The notes under the pieces are model-generated. The model ran no database searches and was not told the DNA's origin. It saw only the letters and a program-made list of their open reading frames with translations. A stretch of DNA of 64,000 nucleotides from Elephas maximus indicus (taxonomy: Eukaryota; Chordata; Mammalia; Proboscidea; Elephantidae), in assembly GCF_024166365.1 (NCBI RefSeq), contig NC_064831.1, positions 53,383,768 through 53,447,767 on the forward strand. Direction: 5' to 3'. A program made the position numbers and the translations under genes. Within the stretch, counting starts at the first letter, position 1, and each line of letters begins with the position of its first letter. Positions 1 through 11,742 of the stretch are shown here, one piece after another.

Positions 1-167
1 TTCTGCTTGTCAAAGTTTGGGGTCCAAAGGCCTCTTTCCACTTTGTACTCTTGCTGTCCTTTCAACTCTTAAGTTGGCGGTGTTTCTACCAATATGATTT
101 AAAAAAAAACAACTTAGTGTGTCTCCTATGAGTCTTAATGGGTCTTGTCCCATCAGACAATAAAACC
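1..167. other. Unassigned sequence at left edge
   Basis: No coding exon or repeat that I recognise. It ends where a minus-strand AfroSINE begins. Confidence 0.4.
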
Positions 168-335
168 AAACCACACCCGTTGTTGTGGAGGTGATTCTGA
201 CTCATAGTGACCCTCTAGGACAGAGTAGAACTGCCTCCATAAGGTTTCCAGGGAGCAGTGGTGGATTTGAACTGCTGGCCTTTTGGTTAGCAGCCAAGCT
301 CTTAACCACTACATTACACTAATAGGAGCCAGCAG
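168..335 (-). mobile_element. AfroSINE (short form), minus strand
   Basis: Reading the complement gives the SINE order: gagccct-like head (degraded), 'cagtggttaag'-type tRNA box region, 'gctgctaaccaaa', then the 'ctatgagtc' 3' block. It is rather diverged. It is inserted in, or beside, MaLR internal sequence. Confidence 0.85.
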
Positions 336-339
336 ACAA

Positions 340-1018
340 TAGTCATACCCAAAAATCTCTTTTAGGAAAGCCCTTCTCTGACTTGGGCTTCTTGAGAGAA
401 AACATCCATAGCATCTAAGAAGTCTTGTTGTTTGAATGGCTCACTGAGGCACCATCTTGGGTAAGAAAAGATTTTACAGTCACACCCTTGGCTTCATATT
501 TAGACCATGTTTTCCTGGCAGTACCCTATATTTTATCTTTGCCTTGAAATTATTCATTTTACCATCATTTGCCATCTGGAGACAAAGGGAATTTTCAGAA
601 CCATCAAATAAATATTGGCTCCTTTTTAAAAATAGTTCTTCCTTTAGCTTCTCTCTCTTGCATTTTAGTATAAGCAGCAAGAAGCCAGGAGGCACATTCA
701 ACACTGTGTCTGGAAATCTTGGCTAGATCACTCAGTTCATTAGGCACATTGTCTACTTGCCACGTTATTTTCAGAACTTTCTGCCACCACATACGTGAAT
801 CCCCTTTCCACCAATGTCCAAAATGATTTTCCTTATTTTCTGTAAGTCCACATCTACAGCCTCCTCTAAGGCTTCTAAACAGCTTCTTTAAGGCTCTTCA
901 GGATTTCGCTGACACTCTTTTCAGAGTCCTTCCAACTTCCACCCACTGCTCTGTTCACATCCACCCCCATGTTTTAGGTTTTTGTTACGACAGCACCCCA
1001 CTTCCAGGTACTAAAATC
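340..1018 (-). mobile_element. Probable MaLR (MLT1-type) internal region, antisense
   Basis: The stretch ends in a 'cagcaccccacttccaggtacta' type block, which I associate with the junction between MaLR internal sequence and an antisense MLT1 LTR. No intact reading frame. The family call is from memory of such repeats and needs a repeat-library search. Confidence 0.4.
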
Positions 1019-1024
1019 TGTGTT

Positions 1025-2190
1025 ATCTGTTTCTTTCTGATTATATATTTTCATTATTGAGACATAGTTCACAGTTTGCATACCATAAAATCCACCCTTT
1101 TAAAGGATACAAGTCAGTGGTTTTTAGTATATGTAAAGGTTGTGCGACCATCACCACTATCTAATACCAGACCGTTTTCATCACCCCAAAAAGAAACCCC
1201 ATTCCCAATAGTGGCCATTTCCTTTCCCTCCCTCCCGCAGCCAACCTCAGCCCCAGGCAACCAAGAATCTCCCCCCTTCTCCCATCCGAGCACCTGGCAA
1301 CCAAGAATCTACTTTCTGTCTCTATGGATTTGCCCGTTCTGGATATTTCATGTAAGTGAAATCATTTGGTAGGTGACCTTTTGTCTGACTTTTTTTGCAT
1401 GGCATAATGGTCTCAAGGTTCATCCATGTTGTAGCTGCATCAGAACTTTATTCCTTTTAATGGTTGCATTGTATGAATATACAACATTTTGTTTAACCAT
1501 TCATCACTTAATGGACATTGGGTTGTTTGTACTTTTTGGCTACTGTGAATAATGATGTTATGAACATTCGTGTACATGTTTTCATGTAGACATACATTTT
1601 CAATACCTAGGAGTGGAATTACTAGGCCACATGGCAACTCTATGTTCAATTTTTTGAGGAATTGCTAAACTCTTCCACAGCAACTGTGCTGTTTTACATT
1701 CTCACCAGCAGTGTATGATGGTTTCAATCTCTCCACACCCTCACCACAAAGTTTAGCTTTGGGATTATTAGATTAATATTAATATATAGGCTATTTATCC
1801 TTTTATGCCAGAAACTTGCTATAATAAATACGTTATTGTCCATATTTTTTATTATAGCCATCTTTGTGGGTGTATTATCTCATTGTGGTTTCAATTTGCA
1901 TTTCCCTAATAACTAATGATGTTGGGCATCTTTTCCTGTGGTTATTGGCCATTTGTGTCATCTTTGGAGAAATGTCCAACTAGATACATATGATTTACAA
2001 ATATTTTCTCCCATTTTGTGGTTATTTTCATTTTAAGTTTGATGAAGTCCAATTTTTTCTTTTGTTTTATGTGGTTTTGGTATTGTATCAAAGAAACCAT
2101 TGTCTCATCCAAGGTCACAAAAATTCATGCCTATGTTTCCTTGTAAGAGATACTTTTAGTTCTTACATTTGGGTGTGATTCATTTTGAGT
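1025..2190 (-). mobile_element. Old L1 (L1M-class) fragment, antisense
   Basis: The plus strand carries the antisense of the L1 ORF2 3' region: 'catccatgttgtag', 'ttaaccattcatca', 'tggacattgggttgttt', 'ctaggagtggaatt'. It is heavily mutated with no coding capacity. A short foreign block at about 1750-1830 interrupts it (see separate entry). Confidence 0.75.
1753..1806. repeat. Unassigned ~54-bp repeat, copy A
   Basis: This block interrupts the L1 fragment. It aligns without gaps to 7274-7327, with 46 of 54 positions identical by my count. Both copies start 'ttagcttt' and end 'ccttttat'. I do not recognise the family. Confidence 0.6.
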
Positions 2191-2877
2191 TAGTTCTTAT
2201 ATGGTGTGATGTGGGGTTCTTACTGTGTTCTCTACTTCTTTTTCACAGCTGCATGAAAGTCCGTGGCACGGAAGTACCTTAACTTATTCAGCGTTACTCT
2301 TTTGTTTCTAGGTTTTCTGTGTTTTTTCCCCCTACTATAAACAGTGCTTCCATATATCTAAATATGCCCTTAATATTGGTGCTTTTATTTATTTTTAGTA
2401 AAGAAAAAAGAAAGTTTTATTCAGCATATATTCAAAAAGGCAAAGGTGGAAAACAAACAAGCATGTTGCCACAGCCATGTCTGTCAGAGTCCAGAGAATA
2501 TTACAGAATAAGCAAGAATGGGAAAACAGACAAGCGTGCTGTCACAGCCATGTCTGCCCAAATCCAAAGAATGTTAGAGTCATCAGTATGTATTAACACT
2601 ACAAAATGGGCAAAACCATTGAAAGCTTCACCTTTTCATAGATTGGCTAGAAACTGTGATCTTATATTTTGAATTGTCCTTCTTAACAATCATTGGTACA
2701 GGTTACAGTAACCGACAGTCAGGAGGGTCTTCATTGGTCCAGCAAATTTCTATGCATTAAATATTAATAGAAAAAGATGATTGGAAAGTCTTTTGTGTTC
2801 TGGCTTATGTGAAAGGTTCCCTAAAAGATACTTTCCAAGATTATTCTATTGTCTTTATCTCAGGGCTTGGGTGATGT
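2191..2877. other. Unassigned intergenic sequence
   Basis: AT-rich, perhaps further L1-derived sequence at its left end. A 117-codon open frame crosses it but has no recognisable domain and is probably chance. Confidence 0.4.
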
Positions 2878-2880
2878 GTC

Positions 2881-2949
2881 CTTGTGAGTCCTTGTAAGCC
2901 CTTGTGAGTCCTTGTAAGCCCTTGTGAGTCCTTGTAAGCCCTTGTGAGC
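2881..2949. repeat. 20-bp tandem repeat (3.4 units)
   Basis: Three exact copies of a 20-base unit built from 'cttgtgagtc' and 'cttgtaagcc', plus a partial fourth copy. The two half-units are themselves near-duplicates, so the original period was probably 10 bp. Confidence 0.9.
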
Positions 2950-2950
2950 T

Positions 2951-3145
2951 CAGCTCCAGCTGGGTCACTGGTGCCTTTATTTCTATGGGATAGATTTTCA
3001 GGTGTGGGATTGCTAGTTAGATAAATATTTTTAATGTTAACAGGGGGGTAACAGATTGCTTCCCACCAGCAATATAGGAAAATATTCTTCCCTTCTCCAT
3101 TCTTCTGGCAAAACTGTCTTTAAATTTTTGCTATTTTGATGATAA
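2951..3145. other. Unassigned sequence, L1-like
   Basis: Contains 'cccaccagcaatata', which resembles antisense L1 sequence. Too diverged to assign. Confidence 0.3.
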
Positions 3146-3300
3146 CAAGGTAAAGAAGAAACCTGTCAGAGAAGGAAAACGCAAACTTTTTCCGCTAAAA
3201 CAGGTGATAGAAAAGTGGTAAGACTGCACCGTGTCAAAGGCAGAAAACTTGGAAGAGCCAGAAAAACAAGGCAGTCCTGCCAACTTCCGGCTTTCACGTG
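3146..3300 (+). repeat. Left arm of a ~140-bp inverted repeat
   Basis: This arm is the diverged reverse complement of 6161-6314. Shared blocks include 'aaacctgtcagagaaggaaa', 'gaaaagtg.taagactgcacc' and 'tgtcaaaggc.gaaaactt'. Probably the left half of a palindromic DNA transposon. The Tigger1 lies between the two arms. Confidence 0.65.
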
Positions 3301-3465
3301 TTTAGCTGTGTACCACTGTTACTCTAATATGCACGTCTGATTACTGAGGTGCTGGGGAATGGAAAGAAGCCAGAATAATTGCTGTAGTCCTAGAATTCCT
3401 TCTCATTTGCTTTTTCTTAAAAAATTGTTTTTCCATATTAGAAATATGGCCAAAAATAGTTGGGC

Positions 3466-3797
3466 CATGTTATTAGTTTTCTATTGCTACTGTAACAAAT
3501 TTCGTTTAAACAACACAAATTTATTATCTTACAGTTTTGGAAGTCCGAAGTCTAAAATGGGTCTCCTGGGGCTAAAACCCACGTGGCGGTGGGGCCACGT
3601 TCTTTTTGGAGGTTCTGTGGGAGAGTTTGTCTCTTTGTCTTTTCTCTTTGCCATCCATTGGCTCATGGTTTCACATCAGTCCACCTTCTGCTTCCATCGT
3701 CACATCTCCTTCTGATCCTGACTCTCCTGCCTCTCTCTTATGTGGTTACATTGGGCCCACCCAGATAATCCAAGACCCTGAGCTACATACACTGTGA
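3466..3797 (-). mobile_element. MaLR LTR fragment (MLT1-like), antisense
   Basis: Starts 'ttagttttctattgctactgtaac', the reverse complement of the LTR end seen in the plus-strand copy at 14984-15040. The 'ttgggcccacccagataatcc' block also matches the antisense of that copy. The LTR class is inferred; that the two copies match is seen directly. Confidence 0.6.
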
Positions 3798-3819
3798 TTG
3801 TTACTGCATTAAATAAGTA

Positions 3820-6151
3820 TGGGCATACCTCATCTTATTGCACTTCACAGATTCTGCATTTTTTACAAATTGAAGGTTTGTGGCAACCCTGTGTCAAGCA
3901 AGTCTATCACGCCACTTTTCCAATAGCATGTGCTCACTTCCCGTCTGTGTCACATTTTGGTAATTCTCGTAATATTTCAAACTTTTTCATTATTATATCT
4001 CTTATGGTAACCTATCATCAGTGGTCTTTGATGTTACTATTGTAATTGTTTCGGGGTACCACACACCATACCCATGTAAGATGACAAACTCAATCGATAA
4101 ATGTTGTGTGTTATGACTGCCCCACCAACCAGCCATGTCTGTCTCCCTCTCTGCTGGCCTCCCTATTCCCTGAGACACAGCAATACTCAAATTAAGCCAA
4201 TTGGTAACCCTACAATGGCCTCTAAATGTTCGTTTGAAAGGAAGAGTTGCATGTCTGTCTCTTTGAATCAAAAGGTAGAAATGATGAAGCTTAGTGAGGA
4301 TGGCATGTCAAATCAAAAGCCAAGATAGGCCAAAAGCTAGGCCTCTTGCAACAGCCAAATTGTGAATGCAAAGGAAAAGTTCTTAGAAGAAATTAAAAGT
4401 GCTACTCCGGTGAACACACGGACGATAAGTAAGTGAAACAGCCTCATTGCTGATATGGAGAAACTTTTAGTGGTTTGGCTAGAAGATCAAACCAGCCACA
4501 ACGTTCCCTTAAGCCAAGCCTAATCCAGAGCGAGGCCTTAACTCTCTTCAATTCTGTGAAAGCTGAGAGAGGTGAGAGAGCTGCAGGAGAAAAGTTTGAA
4601 GCTAGCAGGGATTGGTTCATGAGGATTAAGGAAGAAGCCATCTCCATGACGTGTAAGTGCAAGGTGTCGCAGCAAGTGCTGAGGTAGAAGCTGCAACAAG
4701 TTAATTCAGAAAATCTAGCTACTTGATAAAGGTGGCTACACTACATAACAGATTTTCAGTGTAGATGAAAAAGCATTATATTGGAAGATGCCGTCTAGGA
4801 CTTTTCATAACTAGAGAGAAGTCAATGCCTGACTTCAAAGGACAGGCTGACTCTCTTGTTAGGGGCTAATGCAGCTGGTGACCTTAAATGGAAGCCAATG
4901 CTCATTTACCACTCCAAATATCCTAGGGCCCTTAAGAATTACACTTCATCTACTCTGCCTCTACTCTATAAATGGAACAACAAGGCCAGGATGACAGCAC
5001 ATCTGTTGATGGCATGGTTTACTGAATATTTTAAGCCCACTGTTGAGACCTACTACTCAGAAAAAAAAAAAAAAAGACTCCTTTCAAAATATTACTGCTC
5101 ATTCATTGACAGAGCATGTGGTCACCTAGGAGCTCTGATGGAGATATACAAAGAGATTAATGTTGTTTTCATACCTGCTAACACAACATCCATTCTGCAG
5201 CCCATGGGTCAAGTAGTAATTTTGACTTTCAAGTCTTATTTAAGAAATATGTTTTGTAAGGCTATAGCTGCCATAGATAGTGATTCCTTTGACAGATCTG
5301 GGCAAAGTAAATTGAAAACCTTCTGGAATATTCACCATTCTAGATCCATTAAGAACATTTGTGATTCATGGGAGGAGGTCAGAGTTTCAACATTAATAGG
5401 AGTTTGATTCCAACCCTCATGGATGACTTTGAGGGGTTCAAGACTTCAGTGAAGGAAGTAACTGCAGATGTGGTGGAAGTAGCTAGAGAACTAGAATTAG
5501 AAGTGGAGTCTGAAGATGTGGCTGAATTGCTGCAATCTCATGGTAAAACTTCAATGCATGAGGAGCTGCTCCTTATGGATGAGTAAAGTGGTTTCTTGAG
5601 GTGGAATCACTCCTGGTGAAGATGCTGTGGACATTGTGGAAATGACAATAAAGGATTTAGAATATTACATACACTTAGTTGATAAAGCAGCAGCAGGGTT
5701 TGAGAGGATGGACTCCGGTTTTGAAAGAAGTTCTACTGCGGGTAAAATACTATAAAACAGCATCGCAGCTAGAGAGAAATCTCTCATGAAAGGAAGAGTC
5801 AAATCAATGTGGCAAACTTCTCTCTTATTTTAAGAAATTGTCACAGCCACCCTAACCTTTAGCAGTTGTCAGCCTGATTAGTCAGCAGCCATCAACATCG
5901 AGGCAAGACCCTCCACCAGCAAAGATTACCACTCCCTGAAGGCTTAGATCATGGTTAGCATCTTTCAGCAATAAAATATTTTTTAATTATGTACATTTTT
6001 TAGACATAATGCTATTGCACTTAATAGGCTACAGTATAAACGTAACTTTTATATGCACCAGGAAACCAAAAATTTCGTGAGTCACTTTGTTGCGATATTC
6101 ACTACTGTGGTGATCTGCAACTGAACCCGCAGTATCTCCCAGCTATGCCTG
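3820..6151 (+). mobile_element. Tigger1 DNA transposon (pogo/Tc1-mariner), near full length
   Basis: The ends are terminal inverted repeats (left 'gggcatacctcatcttattg', right '...agctatgcctg') flanked by TA, the pogo-type target duplication. About 2.33 kb, close to the usual ~2.4 kb of the family. The interior encodes a broken Tigger transposase on the same strand. It is an old placental element, inserted between an LTR fragment and the right arm of an inverted repeat. Confidence 0.93.
4215..5950 (+). pseudogene. Tigger1 transposase pseudogene
   Basis: The frame opens at 4215 (MASKCSFERK..., the N-terminal helix-turn-helix part) and is then broken by stops and frameshifts. The longest intact piece is 4861-5407. 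It carries the DDE core: '[14 protein letters not shown]', '[12 protein letters not shown]', 'FIDRACGH' and '[15 protein letters not shown]'. A following piece at 5400-5586 lies in another frame ('[14 protein letters not shown]'). The family's third catalytic aspartate, in the QPMDQ motif, reads G here, and the proline of the normal 'NAPGH' motif is C. It therefore cannot encode an active enzyme. Neighbouring sequence is non-coding and nothing suggests domestication. Confidence 0.9.
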
Positions 6152-6160
6152 TACAGTGAG

Positions 6161-6314
6161 ATCTGTGAGAGCCAGAACGGCTGGTCTGCTGTTTTTCCAG
6201 GTCTTGGCAAGTTTTCAGCCTTTGACAGGGTGCAGTCTTATCACTTTTCTATTGCTTTAGTTGGAAAATATGTTTTCCTTCTCTGACAGGTTTCTGCCTT
6301 ACAGAGGTTGTAGC
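6161..6314 (-). repeat. Right arm of the ~140-bp inverted repeat
   Basis: Diverged reverse complement of 3146-3300. It continues outward to 'gcaggttttactgta' at about 6338-6353, which looks like a DNA-transposon end (CAGTAAAACC... beside TA) when read on the minus strand. Confidence 0.65.
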
Positions 6315-6478
6315 TTTTGCAGGTTTTACTGTACATTCATATATTGTTTTCAGCTATAATAGCAAAACTATATAGTTAGCAAACTAATGGGTGTCTTTTC
6401 ATTTGTAATCATTTAGTCCTATTCATAGCAATTTGGAAAAGGGCTGAAAATCAAAATTTAGGGCTTCTACTCATACAA

Positions 6479-6641
6479 AGGAGCCCTGGCAGCACAGTGG
6501 TTAAGTGTTCAGCATCCAACCAAAAGGTCGGCAATTCAAATCCAGCAGCCCCTCCTTGGAAACCCTATAGGGAAGTTCTATTCTGTCCTATAGGGTTGTT
6601 ATGAGTTGGAATTGACTGAACAGCAATGGGTTTGGTTTTTA
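6479..6641 (+). mobile_element. AfroSINE (short form)
   Basis: Complete order: 'ggagccctggcagcacagtgg' type head, internal promoter region, 'gaaaccctatagg', 'gagttggaattgactgaa', then 'tgggtttggttttt' tail. Confidence 0.92.
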
Positions 6642-6660
6642 CTCTTATGAAACACAAACT

Positions 6661-6830
6661 AATCAGAATACATTTTTTTTTATGTGCTTTAAGTGAAAGT
6701 TTACAAATCAAGTCAGTCTCTCATACAAAAATTTACACACACCTTGCTATGTACTCCTAGCTGCTCTCCCCCTAATGAGACAGCACACTCCTCCCCTCCA
6801 CCCTGTATTCCGTGACCACAGAATACATTT
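6661..6830 (-). mobile_element. L1 3'-UTR fragment, antisense
   Basis: Begins with poly(T) and 'gtgctttaagtgaaagtttac', the same sequence seen again at 33288-33375. Probably the 3' end of an elephant L1 on the minus strand. Confidence 0.55.
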
Positions 6831-6879
6831 TTTTAATATATAAACCAAATTCACGCACACAGTACATATGAACTATATA

Positions 6880-6938
6880 GGATCACTATGAGTTGGAATC
6901 GACTGGACGGCAGTGGGTTTGTTTTTGGTTTATAATAT
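6880..6938 (+). mobile_element. AfroSINE 3' fragment
   Basis: Only the 3' block 'ggatcactatgagttggaat' and the 'gggtttg' tail are present. Confidence 0.75.
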
Positions 6939-6971
6939 ATTCGCACATACAAAAAGAAGAAAAAAAGAGGA

Positions 6972-7149
6972 TTTGCCCATAATCAAAACTTTATTGAAAA
7001 AACTGACACCAAAATAGATCACTGCAGTATACTTTACCAAAAAAATAAAAATCAAACATTAATTACATTATCTTGGTAGATTAACTAGAATTACTGAACC
7101 GATAAGGCCTTCTGTGATATAACAGAAATTTAGGGGTTTGTTTGGAGCA
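6972..7149 (-). other. RPS27L: RPS27L 3' UTR with poly(A) signal
   Basis: Read on the minus strand, the 3' UTR runs from the stop codon at 7152-7150 to an AATAAA signal at 6995-6990. A T-rich stretch downstream fits a cleavage site at about 6970-6980. The UTR is about 175 nt, short as usual for ribosomal protein genes. Confidence 0.8.
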
Positions 7150-9746
<2,597 letters not shown>

Positions 9747-9870
9747 GGTGACGCTCTCGCCAGTCCAGCGCGTCCAGAAGCGGAGCGACGCCCTCGGCGA
9801 ACCGCTAGCGGTCTGCGCCCCTCATCAACTTCCGGGATAGAGACGGCGGGGCGGGCGGGGCGGAGCGGCC
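9747..9870 (-). promoter_or_regulatory. RPS27L core promoter and 5' UTR
   Basis: On the minus strand a short pyrimidine start (CTTCT) at 9780-9776 could be the TOP-like transcription start, giving a 34-nt leader. About 50 bp upstream is an ETS site (CCGGAAGT, 9835-9828). Upstream of that, overlapping GC boxes lie at 9845-9863. There is no TATA box. This is the usual ribosomal-protein promoter layout; the start site is inferred. Confidence 0.65.
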
Positions 9871-10362
9871 CGGCGGGAGCACGTCCGCTCTAGGCGCTCC
9901 TCTCGGTGGTGGAGGCGGGGCACCGGCCCGCCTGGCCTCCAGCGGGCACTCGGGCTAGGACGCCGGTCTGCTCTGGGCCGCGGTGCCCGGGGCCACGCTC
10001 GGGCGGACGAGGACCCTCCTTGGGTGTAGGGTGTCGAGAGGGAGCGCCGAACCCTGGGCGAGCGGATCCTCGGGCCCGTCGGCTCTCGGTGCACAGCGGC
10101 GTGGGCACACGGGGCTGCGATGCTATTCTTCGTTCTTTTCTGTATTAGAAACAACAAAAACCAGACGGGCCACCGAGACCGTGGAAGAGGCTCCTGTATT
10201 TGTGCACCCAGCTTCCATGGTGCGGGTTCTCTGGGGGTACGGCCGTGCCTTGCGTTTGCTTTGTCCTGGAAAAGTGTTGAAGAAGTACCCGCTCTGCTTG
10301 GTTCACCGCGAGGCCTCTTTCTGCCCTAGAAGGGCAGCCCCGGGCAGTGTTCCCTCCCGTTG

Positions 10363-10410
10363 AACACAGGACCGCTATGAGTGAGAACTAACTCCAGGGC
10401 ACCTAACCCT
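10363..10410 (+). mobile_element. RTE/SINE 3'-end fragment
   Basis: Carries the 'accgctatgagtgagaactaactc...ggcacctaac' block shared by RTE 3' ends. It sits just before a larger RTE fragment. Confidence 0.55.
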
Positions 10411-10454
10411 GAGAAGCTGGACCACGTGAAGAAGAACGTGGCACCAGCATAGGA

Positions 10455-11262
10455 GGAAGACTAACAACCGGCGATAAGCAGATGACACAACTTTGCTTGA
10501 TGAAGGCGCAGAGGACTTGAAGCACTTACTGATGAAGATTAAAGACTACAGCCTTCAGTATGGATTACACTTCAGCATAAAGAAAACAGAAATCCTCACA
10601 ACTGGACCAATAAGCAACATCATGATAAAGGGATCCATTTATCATCATGTTGTCAAGGGTTTCATTTTACTTGGATCCACAATCATTGCCCATAGAAGCA
10701 GCAGTCCAGAAATCAAATGACACATTGCTTTGGGCAAATCTGCTGCAGAAGACCTCTTTAAGTTAAAAAGCAAGGATGTCACTTTGAGGACTAAAGTGTG
10801 CCAGAGCCAAGCCATGCTGTTTTCAGTTGCCTCATATGCTTGCAAAACCTAGACAATGAATAAGGAAGACCAAAGAAGAATTGATGCATTTGAATTATGG
10901 TGTTGGCGAAGAATATTGAATATACTGAGTATGCCATGGACTGCAAGAAGAATGAACAAATTGGTCTTGTAAAAAGCACAGCCAGAATGTACCTTAGAAG
11001 CAAGGATGGCGAGATTTCATCTCACATACCTTGGACATGTTATCAGGAGGGACCAGTCCTTGGAGAAGGGCATCATGCTCGGTAAAGCAGAGGGTCAGCA
11101 AAAAAAGAGGAAGACCGTCAACAAGATGCATTGATACAATGGCTGTAACAATGGGCTCAAACATAACAATTGTGAGCATGGCGCAGAACCAAGCAATGTT
11201 TTGTTCTGTTGTACATAGGGTCGCTATGAGCCAGAACTGACATGATGGCACTTAATAACAAG
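10455..11262 (+). mobile_element. RTE LINE 3' fragment, sense
   Basis: Encodes remnants of the RTE reverse-transcriptase C-terminal half: 'DEGAEDLKHLLMKIKDYSLQYGLHFSIKKTEILTT' in parts, then broken frames, and ends in 'gtcgctatgagccagaactg...ggcac'. The YADD motif region is degraded ('agcagatgacaca'). It is older than the RTE copies at 25613 and 35355. Confidence 0.88.
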
Positions 11263-11282
11263 TATGTACAATAACACAATTA

Positions 11283-11742
11283 CAATAGGCAGAATTAAGA
11301 CTCCCAAACACGTCCACGTCCTAATCCTCAGAACTTCTGAATATATTAGGTTACATAGCAAAAGGGAGTTAAAGTTGCAGACGGCGTTAAGATTGCTAAT
11401 CAGCTGACCTGAAAATGGGGAGATTATCCTGGATTATCTGAATAGGTCCAATTAATCACATGTTTCCTTAAAAATGGAAGAGGAACACAGAAGAAGAAAG
11501 TCAGAGAAAGAGCTGTGACAATGAAGGCGGCGCCAGAGAGATGGTATGTTCCTGGCACCGAAGACAGAGGAAGATACCAGGAGGCAAAGAGCGCAGGCAG
11601 CCTTAGAAGCTGGAAAAGGCAAGGAAACAGGTTCTTCCCTAAAGCCTTCAGAAAGGAAGCCAGTTGTACCAATGCCTTGATTTTAGCCCAGTAAGACCTG
11701 GATTAGACTTCTGAACTATAGAACTGTAAGATAATAAGTTTG
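11283..11742 (+). mobile_element. MaLR LTR (MLT1-like), left part, split by RTE
   Basis: Shows 'gtccacgtcctaatcc', 'gggagattatcctggattat', 'agaagctggaaaaggcaaggaaac' and 'agaactgtaagataataagttt'. It resumes at 14974 after the RTE insertion, so the two parts are one LTR. Confidence 0.7.

Noticed and set aside
4861-5407. A domesticated Tigger-derived (TIGD/JRK-like) gene
   Set aside because: The frame is broken on both sides, key DDE motifs are altered, and terminal repeats and TA duplications are still visible. It is a dead transposon.
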